The notes under the pieces were generated by a model. That model saw only the letters and a list, made by a program, of their open reading frames with translations, did no database searches and had not been told where the DNA came from. The position numbers and the translations under genes are program-made. Positions 44,732 through 55,586 of a stretch of DNA of 64,000 nucleotides are shown one piece after another (position 1 is the first letter of the stretch; each line of letters starts with the position of its first letter). The DNA is from Alistipes sp. Zagget8 (lineage in GTDB: Bacteria > Bacteroidota > Bacteroidia > Bacteroidales > Rikenellaceae), in NCBI GenBank assembly GCA_001941065.1, contig MSHJ01000009.1, positions 192,810 to 256,809 on the forward strand, given 5' to 3'.

Positions 44732-45618
44732 TCTTTTCCTGTTTTATGTCGCAGAAAGTCCCGCGCACCGCGCAGGACGGCTGCGGCCAAATCCCTGCGG
44801 CCGTGCAGCAGCGACGTGCAGACGCTTTTGGGAAGCGCCACCCCCAGCTGGTAAGCGACCGAAAGCCTTCGCGCAGCCCCGCGGCGGTTGCGGCGGGCGA
44901 ACAGCAGGCGATTGCGCGTGAGGTAGTAGCTCCGCAGCGGACTTTGCTGGCCCGTGGTGGCGCTCTCCTTGTGGAAAACCGTGGCCCGCGGGTCGTAGGC
45001 GATGCGGTAGCCCGCCTCGCGGATGCGCACCGACCAGTCCAGTTCCTCGTAATAGAGGAAATATTCTTCGGGCATCGTTCCGGCCTTTTCGACCGCCGTG
45101 CGCCGCACCATCATCGCCGCGCCGTGGGCGTAGGGCGTGTCGTGCGGGGTGTCGTAGGAGCCGTCGTCCGGTTTGCCGAATCCGATGAGGGCGTTGCGCA
45201 GGGTGATGCGCGTCAGGGGCTCGTATCCCGCGAACTGGATGGCCTGCGGAGGCGCCCAGAAGCGGATTTTGGGACAGACGGCCCCGATTGCGGGGTCGGC
45301 GTCGAGCGTGTCGCAGAGATAATGCAGCGTGTCGTCCGTGACCTCCGTGTCGTTGTTGAGCAGCAGCAGGCAGTCGCCCGTCGCCGCCCGGATGCCGAGG
45401 TTGTTGCCTCCGGCGAACCCGCGGTTTTCGTCGCTGCGCAGGACCGTGATGTCGGGATAGCGTTCCCGCAGCATCGCCGCCTCGTCCCGCTCCGACCCGT
45501 TGTCCACGACGATGATTTCGAGCGGCGTCGTAACGTGGCGGCGCAGCGAATCGATCATCGCCCCGGTGACTGCGATGCCGTTGTAATTGACCGATATGAC
45601 CGATATGCGCGGTTTCAT
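44728..45618 (-). CDS. Family 2 glycosyltransferase (rhamnosyltransferase-like)
   Basis: 296 aa. The GT-A core starts at ISVISVNYNGIAVTGAM and has NRGFAGGNNLGIRAATGD, LLLNNDTEV (DxD-like) and the acceptor motif EEYFLYYEELDWSVRIREAG. This fits the WcaA/RfbN type. No membrane helix except a possible amphipathic C-terminus. The ATG at 45618 overlaps the ligase gene by four bases. Confidence 0.88.
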   Translation of the reverse strand: MKPRISVISVNYNGIAVTGAMIDSLRRHVTTPLEIIVVDNGSERDEAAMLRERYPDITVLRSDENRGFAGGNNLGIRAATGDCLLLLNNDTEVTDDTLHYLCDTLDADPAIGAVCPKIRFWAPPQAIQFAGYEPLTRITLRNALIGFGKPDDGSYDTPHDTPYAHGAAMMVRRTAVEKAGTMPEEYFLYYEELDWSVRIREAGYRIAYDPRATVFHKESATTGQQSPLRSYYLTRNRLLFARRNRRGAARRLSVAYQLGVALPKSVCTSLLHGRRDLAAAVLRGARDFLRHKTGKE

Positions 45619-47126
45619 GGCGTCGCTGTTTTGCCCGCAAGCCGGTTTCTGGCCGGAATCGTGCGTTTCGCCTCTTCGGCCTCGGCCAGCTCCTTGTCGA
45701 AGCGCGGCGCGAGAAAGATGAAGGCCATGCTCATATAGATGATGGCGCCCGTGGGAATCTGCCCCAGCACCTCGTTGGCGTAGGACATCACCACGACGCC
45801 CGCAATGCCGGCCGTAAGCGCCGCGGTGAATCCCCGGAGCTGGGTGTTCCGGAGCCTGAAAAAGACCAGCCACGCGCCCCGTCCGAGCACGTAAAGCAGG
45901 ATTCCGATGTGCAGCAGCAGGCCCACGATGCCCGTTTCGACCCAGATCATCACGAACCACGAGTCGGTGGGTATCTGCGACAGCGGCGCATTGGGGGCGA
46001 AGACCTTCGCTTTGCCGCCGCCGTGGCCGAGTCCCGCGCCGAAGGGTTTGCCGCGCATCAGTTCGCGCAGCCGGGCCTGGTTGTCCAGTCGCACCTGGAA
46101 CGAGGCGTCCTCCGTGTTGAAGGCGCTCCGGGCACGCCGGATGATGGAGTTGCCCTGGCCGATGGTCGTGAATTTCAGGAAGCAGAATGCCATGATAATC
46201 AGAAATATGCCCGCTATGACCATCCGGAAATTCCGCGACAGCATCACGAAGACGGCATATCCGGCAAAAGGCACGGCCAGCGCACTGCGCGTGCCGGAGA
46301 TCAGCATGCCGTAGCAGGCCGCGGCGGCCACCGCCAGCATATAGACCTTCATCCACGGATTGCGGTAATAGAGCGCCGAGATCGAAAAGACCACCATGGC
46401 CAGCCCCATGCCGGCGCCGAAATTCGCGGCGTCGCTGTAAAGCGAGAAATAACGCACGCCGGTGTAGATGATATGGGTCGTGGCGCCTCCTTCGACGAAG
46501 AGCCAGTAGTTCTCGGCTGCGTTGAACCCGGCGTATTTCTGGACGAGGGCCTTCAACACGGCGAACAGCGTCAGCACCGACCACACGACAAGCATCTGTT
46601 TCAGGTATTTGTAGCGTGCCATCGTGAGCTGCGTGAGCACCACGACCAGGAAGAAATAGAAGGCCAGCGAACGGATGGCCATGGTCCATCCCTTGGGCGA
46701 GACGCTCTGGGGGTTGAAGAGTTCCAGCACGCAGTAGATCATCCAGATTGCGGCGGCGAGGGTCAGTCCCGTGCCGGCGAGCCGCCATTCGATCCGGTGC
46801 ACGAGGGCCTGCAGGATGACCATCGCCAGGTTGAAGAACAGCGCGGCGTCGAGGATTACGCCGACCGGGGCCCCGTGGAGATACTCCCGGCCGAGGAACA
46901 TGATAAAGTAATTGACGACCAGCATCCCGAGCATCGAGAACGCGGGGTTGCGCATCGAGAGCCACAGGATGCAGAGCCCGGCGGGCAGCATGGCGATTGC
47001 GGCCCCCACCGGCAGTCCGAAACGGATGAAGGCATAGGCGATGGCCGCCACGCCTCCGGCGAGCACCACTCCCAGGAGTGTGCGTGAAATGCTCAGCGGA
47101 GCGGTTATGTGGCCGGAAAGCTGCAT
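45615..47126 (-). CDS. O-antigen ligase/polymerase family protein (Wzy/WaaL)
   Basis: 503 aa with ten or more helices and a large periplasmic loop (about 330-400, AFNTEDASFQVRLDNQARLR and FGAGLGHGGGKAKV). This is the Wzy_C type signature. In this operon it should polymerise or ligate repeat units. Its start at 47126 is 24 bases after the Wzz-like gene stop. Wzy and WaaL cannot be separated by sequence alone. Confidence 0.82.
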   Translation of the reverse strand: MQLSGHITAPLSISRTLLGVVLAGGVAAIAYAFIRFGLPVGAAIAMLPAGLCILWLSMRNPAFSMLGMLVVNYFIMFLGREYLHGAPVGVILDAALFFNLAMVILQALVHRIEWRLAGTGLTLAAAIWMIYCVLELFNPQSVSPKGWTMAIRSLAFYFFLVVVLTQLTMARYKYLKQMLVVWSVLTLFAVLKALVQKYAGFNAAENYWLFVEGGATTHIIYTGVRYFSLYSDAANFGAGMGLAMVVFSISALYYRNPWMKVYMLAVAAAACYGMLISGTRSALAVPFAGYAVFVMLSRNFRMVIAGIFLIIMAFCFLKFTTIGQGNSIIRRARSAFNTEDASFQVRLDNQARLRELMRGKPFGAGLGHGGGKAKVFAPNAPLSQIPTDSWFVMIWVETGIVGLLLHIGILLYVLGRGAWLVFFRLRNTQLRGFTAALTAGIAGVVVMSYANEVLGQIPTGAIIYMSMAFIFLAPRFDKELAEAEEAKRTIPARNRLAGKTATP

Positions 47127-47150
47127 CGGGTTACGGGTTTTCGGGGCGGA

Positions 47151-49340
47151 TTATTTGACCGCCGTGAACCCGAACTGGCTGATCTGATAACCCAGCTTGC
47201 GCAGGCGTGTGTAGGGCGGGAGCAGGCCCGTGAAGGTCTGCACGACATCGCGGCCGGCGCAGTTGAGGAACAGCGCCGTGGGGGTGTCGCCGGCCATCTC
47301 CACGCTCTTTTCATAGAGCAGCTGGTCGGTCTCCTTCCACGTGCGGTTGGCCGGGGCCACCATGATGTTGAGCTCGGCGCTCTGCAGCAGCTCCTTCGAA
47401 ATCGAGCTGTCGTCCAGCGGCGGGTACTCCACGATCACCACGTCGGCCTCGGACAGCGGCGTTTCGTCTTCGCCGTCGTGCACGAAATCCGCCAGCCGCG
47501 AGGCGAGCAGGAACTCCTTCTGATGCGAGTCGAAATCCTTGTTCCACGAGGCGATGCGGACCTTCATGCCCGTTTCGCGGAGATGCGCCGCGAGGTGTTC
47601 GGCGAGCGTCGATTTGCCGTCGCCCTGCTCCGTGGAGAGGATGTTCAGCACGTTGGGCCGCTTCCGGGGATCGAAATAGTTGAGCACGGCGTTGCCCATG
47701 AAGCGCGAGGCAATCTCCCGGTACTGCCGGGCGAAGCGCCGCTCGCCGAAGCGTCCCGGACCCGGGAAGGCCCCGATGACCTTGCCGCCGGTGATGCGTT
47801 CCGCACGGATCTTGTCGCGCAGCGTGCGGTCGAGCAGTTCGAGCAGGATGAAGAACCCGAGGATGAAGACCGCCGTGACGAAGAACGCCGCGATGACCAT
47901 CATTTTACGCTTGGTAGGCTCGGCCGAAATGGGCAGCACGGGCGGGTTGATGATCTTGAGCGTCGCCGAGGTCATCTGCAGGTTTTTCTGGCGCAGGCGG
48001 GCCGTGTTGAGGGCCTGCAGCATCGCCAGATACGACTGCTCGGTGAAGCTGATGAGGCGGTTTTTGCGCTTGAGCGTCGAACCCACCGGGGCGTAACGCA
48101 CGTAGCGGTCGTCGAGCGACTGTTTCCATTCGTTCACCACCTCCATTTCGGCCTCCGACTTGGTCGAGAGCAGCACGGCGTCGAGCCATTGCTGGATGAG
48201 CGACCCCGTGGCGATGCCCTCCTTGGTGTACTGCTGGCTGGCGATGGCCGACGTGAGGCTGCGCAGGCTGTCGGTCTCGCGGTCCATCTGCACCTGCAGG
48301 CGGCTCACGTCGACGGGTTGCCGGACGGGCTGCCGGCCCGAGGCGGGGTCGGGGATGAACGCTTCGGCGGCCGTTATCTGGGCCTGCAGGTCGCCGATCT
48401 TGTGGAGCTGCTCGACAAATGCGGCGTTGTTGCGGAATATCTGCAGGTCTTCGAGCTGGGCCTCGATCTTCCGGCGCAGCGATTCCGAACTGTTGAGGTT
48501 CAGGCGCGTCTCCTCGTAACGCAGCTCGAAATCGCGCGAGAGGATGGCGACGTGCTTGGTCTGCTCGTCGTAGTTGATAATCAGGTTCTCGACGCTGTAA
48601 TCGCGCAGCGAATCCTCCTGTTCGCGCAGTTCGCGGCCTACGCGGGCCAGCTCCTGCTCGAAGAACTTGATGACGTCGTTGGTCTCGCCGAAACGCAGCT
48701 CCTTGTATTGGTCGACGAACTCTTCGTTGAGGAGCTCCAGCGTGTTGTAGACCACGCCGGGGTCGTCGTTCTCGTAGCTCACCTCGAGCATGTCGCTGTT
48801 GGCGATGCGCCGGACGTCGATCCGGCTCAGCGCCTGGTAGCTGTAATAACGGTGGGTCCAGTGGAACAGTCCGTAGACGTGGTTGCCGTGCTCGGGCTGC
48901 TCGAAGGCGAGCAGGTTCTGATAGGTCTGCTTCTCGCTCGTATGGTCGATCAGTTCGAGCACCTCCGGGGGCGTGTGCGCCAGTTCGCTCCGGTGGTTGC
49001 GGGCCAGGATGTAGTTGTTGTCCTCGTCGGGATTGCCGTTCACCATATTCCGGGCGTAGAGGCGCAGCGAAACGTTGTGCAGCGTGGACTGTGACTTGAT
49101 GATGTTGATCAGGTTGTCCATCGCATTGTTGATGATGTTCCAGTCCTGACGCGAACCCTCGCCGTTTTCGAGGTCGTATCCCGACACGATTCCGGTGTAG
49201 ATGGTCGATGTCGAACGGTAGTAGCGCGTCTGCCGGCCCATGTAGAGGTAGACCAGCAGGGCGACCGCTATCGGGCAGATAATGAGCCACCACTTGATGC
49301 GGAAGAGGAATTTCAGGATATAGGCGATGTATGTTGTCAT
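47151..49340 (-). CDS. Wzz/Wzc-like chain-length protein with degenerate kinase domain
   Basis: 729 aa. TM1 (about 15-33), a long periplasmic coiled-coil region (60-470, Wzz type), TM2 (480-501) and a cytoplasmic BY-kinase-like domain. Walker A is present (STEQGDGKST, 569-578, K576). The Walker A'/B stretch VVIVEYPPLDD (634-644) has Glu where a catalytic Asp is expected, and there is no C-terminal tyrosine cluster. It probably sets chain length without kinase activity or with altered activity (inference). It lies between the TolC-like protein and the ligase. Confidence 0.85.
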   Translation of the reverse strand: MTTYIAYILKFLFRIKWWLIICPIAVALLVYLYMGRQTRYYRSTSTIYTGIVSGYDLENGEGSRQDWNIINNAMDNLINIIKSQSTLHNVSLRLYARNMVNGNPDEDNNYILARNHRSELAHTPPEVLELIDHTSEKQTYQNLLAFEQPEHGNHVYGLFHWTHRYYSYQALSRIDVRRIANSDMLEVSYENDDPGVVYNTLELLNEEFVDQYKELRFGETNDVIKFFEQELARVGRELREQEDSLRDYSVENLIINYDEQTKHVAILSRDFELRYEETRLNLNSSESLRRKIEAQLEDLQIFRNNAAFVEQLHKIGDLQAQITAAEAFIPDPASGRQPVRQPVDVSRLQVQMDRETDSLRSLTSAIASQQYTKEGIATGSLIQQWLDAVLLSTKSEAEMEVVNEWKQSLDDRYVRYAPVGSTLKRKNRLISFTEQSYLAMLQALNTARLRQKNLQMTSATLKIINPPVLPISAEPTKRKMMVIAAFFVTAVFILGFFILLELLDRTLRDKIRAERITGGKVIGAFPGPGRFGERRFARQYREIASRFMGNAVLNYFDPRKRPNVLNILSTEQGDGKSTLAEHLAAHLRETGMKVRIASWNKDFDSHQKEFLLASRLADFVHDGEDETPLSEADVVIVEYPPLDDSSISKELLQSAELNIMVAPANRTWKETDQLLYEKSVEMAGDTPTALFLNCAGRDVVQTFTGLLPPYTRLRKLGYQISQFGFTAVK

Positions 49341-49352
49341 AAGCGCGTCGGT

Positions 49353-50165
49353 TTAACGGGTGGGATTGGTCGGCTGGCTGATGATCGGGGTCTTCGAGAG
49401 CACCTCCAGCTGCAGCAGGGCCTTGTTGAGCAGCGAGCGGGTCTGTTCGTACTCCCTGATGGCCGAGCTCTCGATGCTTTTCTGGCGGCTGAGCGTCTGG
49501 GCGTCGATCTTGCCGTTCACGAAATCCGATTCGGCGGCGATGTACTGGGCCTTGGCGGCGACCATCGACCGGGCCGAGGACTCCAGCAGCGAGAGGTTTT
49601 CGACCGCCGAGGTGTAGGCTTCGATAATCTTCAGGCAGATTTCGTCGTACCAGCTGTTCATCTCGTACTCGATGCTTTCGAGGCGCTTGCGCTGCTGCTT
49701 GATGCGGTTGCGGCGGTTGAATATCTCGTCGAGCGGCAGCGAGATGCCCGCCCCGACGGTCCACCAGGCCTGGGTGGTTCCCGTGACGTTCTGGATGATC
49801 GGGAGGTTTATGTCCTGGTATATCTGGCTGTTGACATCCGTCGAGCCGTAGCTGTACTGGGCGTTGAGCTTGATGTTCTTGAGCCACGAACGGCGCAGGG
49901 TCTTGATCTCGCGCTCCTCCTGTTCCTTGGTCGAGGCGAACTGGTTGACCTGCGGCGACCGCTCGCGGGCATTCTCCAGCAGGACGTACAGCGGCGGCAG
50001 GTGGAGGTTGATATAGGTTTCGGCCGACGTGCGTGCCAGGTCGGTGTAGTTCGTATAGGGCGTTCCGGCCGGAAGGCTGTCGGCCGCGGCCTGCGGAGCC
50101 GGAGCCTGGGCCCGGAGCAGGGCCGGGAGCGTCAGCAGGACGGGTAGGAGCAGGATTTTTTTCAT
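49353..50165 (-). CDS. Short TolC-like outer-membrane protein
   Basis: 270 aa with a signal peptide (KKILLLPVLLTLPALLRAQ). The rest is mainly long helices with two beta-strand-like stretches (LKNIKLNAQYSYGSTD and TQAWWTVGAGISLPLDEI). This resembles one OEP repeat of TolC, where normal TolC proteins have two repeats in about 430-480 aa. It sits where Wza usually is in such operons, so it may form the export path through the outer membrane (inference). It is 12 bases upstream of the Wzz-like gene. Confidence 0.7.
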   Translation of the reverse strand: MKKILLLPVLLTLPALLRAQAPAPQAAADSLPAGTPYTNYTDLARTSAETYINLHLPPLYVLLENARERSPQVNQFASTKEQEEREIKTLRRSWLKNIKLNAQYSYGSTDVNSQIYQDINLPIIQNVTGTTQAWWTVGAGISLPLDEIFNRRNRIKQQRKRLESIEYEMNSWYDEICLKIIEAYTSAVENLSLLESSARSMVAAKAQYIAAESDFVNGKIDAQTLSRQKSIESSAIREYEQTRSLLNKALLQLEVLSKTPIISQPTNPTR

Positions 50166-50168
50166 GGT

Positions 50169-51341
50169 CTAAACGTTTTCTTTCTGAATGAACGCCGTAA
50201 ACGTCCGTAAAATGATCTTCAGGTCGAGCCACGGGGACATCTCCCGGGCGTAGCGGATGTCGAGCTGCTTGCGCTGCTCGGGCGAGAGTTTGCCCGCATG
50301 CCCGCGCTTTTCGACCTGCCACAGCCCCGTGAGGCCCGAGGGGCACATGAAGCGTTCGATGTACTCGTCGCTGGTCAGGCGCTCGGCCTCGTAGAGCGGC
50401 AGCGGGCGGTTGCCCACCACCGACATGTCGCCGCGCAGGATGTTGAACAGCTGCGGCAGTTCGTCGATGCTGTATTTGCGCAGGAAGCGTCCCAGCCGCG
50501 TGATGCGGGGATCGTTCTCGATTTTCACGAAGGCGTTTTCCTGTTCGGTCTCCACCGTCAGCTGGTGTTCCTCTTCGGGGATGGCGAAATCGTCGGAGAA
50601 GAGCATGCCGCTTTCCATGTCGGCCAGCAGTTTCTCCATCTCCGCATCGTCGAGCGAAATCCTGGCGGCTTCGGCGTCCTCCTCCCCCGATGCGTATTGG
50701 TTCAGGTCGCTCAGCTCCTTGAGTTTGCGGTCGGCGTCGCTGCGCATCGAGCGGAACTTGAGGAAATCAAAGACCCGGTAGTTGCTTCCCACGCGCTTCG
50801 ATTTGTAAATCACCGGTCCCGGGCTGTCTAACCTGACGGCGATGGCCACGGCGATGAGCAGCGGCGAGAGCACGATTATCGCCCCTGCCGACGCCACGAT
50901 GTCGAACGTGCGTTTCCAGAGCGGCATCCGGAACAACCGCATCTCCTTGCCCGGCCGCCGGTCCGGGGACTTGGGCGTGAAGGCGTAGTCGGTGATGAAC
51001 TGCACCGTGCGGTGGAAATCCTCCGCGCTGATGTCGCCCGTCACGGCGCTGTTGACCCCGGCCTTCAGGTAGCTGCGCCGCTGTGCGTCCTCCAGCGGCG
51101 CCGAGGCGATCAGGACGATCGCCGTCTCGGGGAACCGCGACCGCAGGAACCGGATGTTGCCGTTGTCGGCGTCGGTGTCGCGCTGTTCGTAGAGGATCAC
51201 GGGGCGGTCGTCACGCAGGTCCGTCAGGGCCTGCGCCGCAGACCTGATGTCGGCGACGACGCGCATTTTTCCGCCGGTCAGTTCGGCGAAACGGGCCGTG
51301 TGGTCTCCTCTGCCTTTGATATAGATGACCGGGTATTTCAA
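50169..51341 (-). CDS. Initiating sugar transferase with pseudo-receiver domain
   Basis: 390 aa. Residues 1-118 look like a receiver fold, but no aspartate lies at the expected phosphoacceptor position (VILYEQR) and the usual Lys near VTGDIS is lost. A membrane helix (145-168) and the polyprenyl-phosphate phosphoglycosyltransferase domain follow (KFRSM 195-199; SIDELPQLFNILRGDMSVVG 291-310), interrupted by an acidic insert (203-275). It adds the first sugar to undecaprenyl phosphate. The start is TTG at 51341, overlapping the response-regulator TGA (TTGA): coupled translation. The long upstream extension in this frame is non-coding. Confidence 0.87.
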   Translation of the reverse strand: MKYPVIYIKGRGDHTARFAELTGGKMRVVADIRSAAQALTDLRDDRPVILYEQRDTDADNGNIRFLRSRFPETAIVLIASAPLEDAQRRSYLKAGVNSAVTGDISAEDFHRTVQFITDYAFTPKSPDRRPGKEMRLFRMPLWKRTFDIVASAGAIIVLSPLLIAVAIAVRLDSPGPVIYKSKRVGSNYRVFDFLKFRSMRSDADRKLKELSDLNQYASGEEDAEAARISLDDAEMEKLLADMESGMLFSDDFAIPEEEHQLTVETEQENAFVKIENDPRITRLGRFLRKYSIDELPQLFNILRGDMSVVGNRPLPLYEAERLTSDEYIERFMCPSGLTGLWQVEKRGHAGKLSPEQRKQLDIRYAREMSPWLDLKIILRTFTAFIQKENV

Positions 51342-51709
51342 TCTAAAAGAATCTTTTTGATGCGTATTTTGAGCTCCATCGGGTTGAACGGCTTGACGAT
51401 ATAGTCCTCGGCGCCCTCCTCGAGCAGGCGGATGCGCTCCGAGGTGCTGTCCTCGCTCGAGAGCATCACGACCGGAATATCGCGGAAAAGTTCGTTGTGC
51501 TTGAGGTGGTGGAGGAATTCGTCGCCGCGCATTTCGGGCATGCGGATGTCCGAGATGATCAGGTCGGGCACGTTGCCTTTGTGCATCCATGCGAGGGCTT
51601 CGACGGGGTTTTGCTTGTACATGCAATCGTAATCGCCGTGGAGATATGCGTAGAGGATTTTTGCGATCTGCTCTTTGTCGTCGACGATCAGTATGGATTT
51701 TTTGCTCAT
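51338..51709 (-). CDS. Single-domain response regulator
   Basis: 123 aa CheY-like receiver without an output domain. Acidic pocket D10/D11 (ILIVDDKEQ), phosphoacceptor D54 (LIISDIRMPEM) and K105 (YIVKPF). Its stop codon overlaps the TTG start of the sugar transferase. It is the first gene of the polysaccharide operon and divergent from a sensor kinase. It probably relays phosphate or acts by protein binding, possibly on the adjacent sugar transferase (inference). Confidence 0.9.
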   Translation of the reverse strand: MSKKSILIVDDKEQIAKILYAYLHGDYDCMYKQNPVEALAWMHKGNVPDLIISDIRMPEMRGDEFLHHLKHNELFRDIPVVMLSSEDSTSERIRLLEEGAEDYIVKPFNPMELKIRIKKILLD

Positions 51710-52089
51710 GAGTTTGTAAAATGTGTCTGCGGTACTGCGCGCTTGGCTCTGTAAATGTAGTAAATAAATCCGGAAAGCGGTTCGGTTCGTCGCACTTTAA
51801 TATTTTGCAAATATCGGTAAAATTTTTGGATTTTTGACAATTTCGAAGGATTAAGTCTACAAAAACGGTCGGTTCCGATAGTTTTTTGTCGCTAAAGGGG
51901 TTATTTCCGAAATTTTTGGTATTTTTGTGCCAATTCACCCGCTGTGTTTTCAAAAAAATGCTCTCTCTGCGCGTTGCTGCAAAACGAATGTGGATGTTTA
52001 AAGGGCGGATATGATAACCTTTCGGACGGGCCTTTTGGGCGGACGACTCCGGAAACGGATCGTTGACGCCCGGAGGTAAAAATGAATTT
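51710..52089. other. 380-bp divergent spacer between operon and sensor kinase
   Basis: AT-rich between about 51780 and 51930, GC-rich elsewhere. It holds two near-identical runs about 90 bp apart (AAATTTTTGGATTTTTG near 51820 and AAATTTTTGGTATTTTTG near 51910); the second has a TATTTTTG -7 element. On the minus strand only near matches to TAnnTTTG are seen (GATATTTG at about 51812-51819; TACATTTA near 51760). No coding sequence or RNA gene recognised. It probably contains the operon control region. Confidence 0.5.
51920..51927 (+). promoter_or_regulatory. Possible -7 element for the sensor kinase
   Basis: TATTTTTG in an AT-rich context; the ATG is 162 bases downstream, so the leader would be long. 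Confidence 0.4.
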
Positions 52090-54093
<2,004 letters not shown>

Positions 54094-54116
54094 TCCGGGA
54101 GACGGAGATACGCATG

Positions 54117-54145
54117 AAAAAGGACCCTTTTCGGGGTTCTTTTTT
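54117..54145. terminator. Bidirectional terminator between convergent genes
   Basis: GGACCC (54122-54127), loop of six, GGGTTC (54134-54139), flanked by an A-run and a T-run. It ends the kinase gene rightwards and the protease operon leftwards. Confidence 0.75.
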
Positions 54146-54172
54146 CGTGCTTCCGCTTCTCCGGCCGGAGGT

Positions 54173-54467
54173 TCAGTCGTCGCCGGGCCCGGCCTGTTCG
54201 ATTGTTTTCTGCAGCAGGAGTTTGTTCCGGCGGACGCAGCCGAACGAGGAGACGGCGGCGCGGTCGTCCATGTTGTTGACGCTGTTGATCCATGCCTCTC
54301 CCCTGCCGAAGACGACGAACAACTGTTCGCCCCACGAGAAGGTCCTGTCCGGCGCGGACGGCTCCGCCGAGCGTGTCCATCTCCATGCGAAAAACGGCGT
54401 CGGCGGATTGTGCCGCCGCGCCGTTTATCGATAACAGAGCGAAGAGAAGCCGGAAAAGGTGTTTCAT
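54173..54467 (-). pseudogene. Small secreted protein, frameshifted
   Basis: The start (KHLFRLLFALLSINGAAAQS) is a good signal peptide, then SADAVFRMEMDTLGGAV. About 30 residues later the plausible frame changes by one: DRTFSWGEQLFVVFGRGE, AWINSVNNMDDRAAVSSF and KTIEQAGPGDD to a TGA at 54173. The total length (295 bases) is one base too long for a continuous 97-aa protein, so a one-base insertion lies around 54340-54380. I do not recognise the family. It is 15 bases downstream of the protease gene, as the last member of that operon. Confidence 0.55.
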
Positions 54468-54482
54468 CGCCACACCGTCCGT

Positions 54483-55565
54483 TTACGCCTCGCTCTTGGA
54501 GTACTCCGAGAATTCGCAGCCGAAGCGTTCGACCATCATGTTGTCCATCTCGTCGGCCCGGAACGCCAGGTTGACGATGTTCTGCCGGATCGTCTCCTCG
54601 GACTCTTCGGTGATGTCCGAGAGGTGGATGCGGTAGGCGATGTAGATCTGACGGCCTTCGATACCGAGTTTGTAGGGCCCGAAATCCTCGCTCAGCATGT
54701 AGTCCAGCACCGGCTCCACGTCTTTCTTGGGCAGCAGGTTGATCGGCGAGGTCGAGAACAGGTAGTCGCCGTCGTAGACGAAGATGCGGATTTCCGAGCT
54801 GCCCTTGTGGAACAGCCACGAATCGTAACCGTCGCGTGCCAGAATGGGGTTGATGCCCATCTGTTCGATGGCGCCCTCCACGAACTCCGCGAGCGGCGAT
54901 GCGTCGTGCTCGTCGAAAACCCCGTCGGGCAGCTTGTCTCCGCATGAGGGGCAGAACTCCTCCTCTTCGGCGATCAGTTCGTCGCAGCTGCCGCACTGCA
55001 CCTGGAACACCGTGCGGTCGAGCTCGCCGACCGATTCCAGGAGTTTGCGCAGGCTCTCGACGCGGATGCCGAATCCCATGTTGTCGGCCTGCGTGAATTT
55101 GCTGACCGTCACGCCGACCACCTCGTTGCGCTCGTTGAGCATCGGGCCGCCCGAGTTGCCGGGGTTCACCGCGGCGTCGGTCTGGATGTAGTATTGGCCG
55201 TTGACGAGCTGCTTGGGCGACGACACCGAGCCTTCGGTGACGGTGAACGGCATGCCGTAAGGATAGCCCGCCACATAGACCTTGCCGCCGATGGCGAGCG
55301 ATTCGTCGCTGGCCAGCTGCAGTTCGGGGAGCGACGAGAAATCGCCGTCGACAGCCAACAGGGCGATGTCGAGCGTGGGGTTGACCAGCACGACCTTTCC
55401 CAGATAGGGATTGCGGTCGTTGTCGTGTATGGCTACCGTGTGAAACCCTTCGACGACGTGGTAGTTCGTCACGAAGAGATCGTAGTTTTTCAGGTAGAAG
55501 CAGCTGCCCGAGCCTCCGGCATGGGTCACTTTGAATACCAGCTGATAGATATTGTTCTGTTCCAT
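54483..55565 (-). CDS. Cytoplasmic trypsin-like protease with zinc ribbon and YbjN-like tail
   Basis: 360 aa, no signal peptide. An HtrA/trypsin-fold domain (1-185) has the triad H36 (TNYHVVEG), D66 (TLDIALL) and S138 (NPGNSGGPML). A zinc ribbon follows (C191, C194, C205, C208), then an acidic C-terminal domain (224-350) similar in character to YbjN/secretion-chaperone folds. No PDZ domain. It lies 21 bases after a second YbjN-like protein gene. The combination is not a standard HtrA protease, and its substrate is unknown. Confidence 0.8.
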   Translation of the reverse strand: MEQNNIYQLVFKVTHAGGSGSCFYLKNYDLFVTNYHVVEGFHTVAIHDNDRNPYLGKVVLVNPTLDIALLAVDGDFSSLPELQLASDESLAIGGKVYVAGYPYGMPFTVTEGSVSSPKQLVNGQYYIQTDAAVNPGNSGGPMLNERNEVVGVTVSKFTQADNMGFGIRVESLRKLLESVGELDRTVFQVQCGSCDELIAEEEEFCPSCGDKLPDGVFDEHDASPLAEFVEGAIEQMGINPILARDGYDSWLFHKGSSEIRIFVYDGDYLFSTSPINLLPKKDVEPVLDYMLSEDFGPYKLGIEGRQIYIAYRIHLSDITEESEETIRQNIVNLAFRADEMDNMMVERFGCEFSEYSKSEA

Positions 55566-55586
55566 TGTCTTGCGCTTTACGTGTCG

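Noticed and set aside
47109..49094. A 661-codon plus-strand frame opposite the Wzz-like gene
   Set aside because: Shadow of a GC-rich gene with clear domains on the other strand.
54483..54996. A minus-strand frame continuous from within the protease gene into the small pseudogene
   Set aside because: The part in the protease gene is Arg-rich shadow; only the 54173-54380 part looks like a protein, and it fits a frameshifted separate gene.
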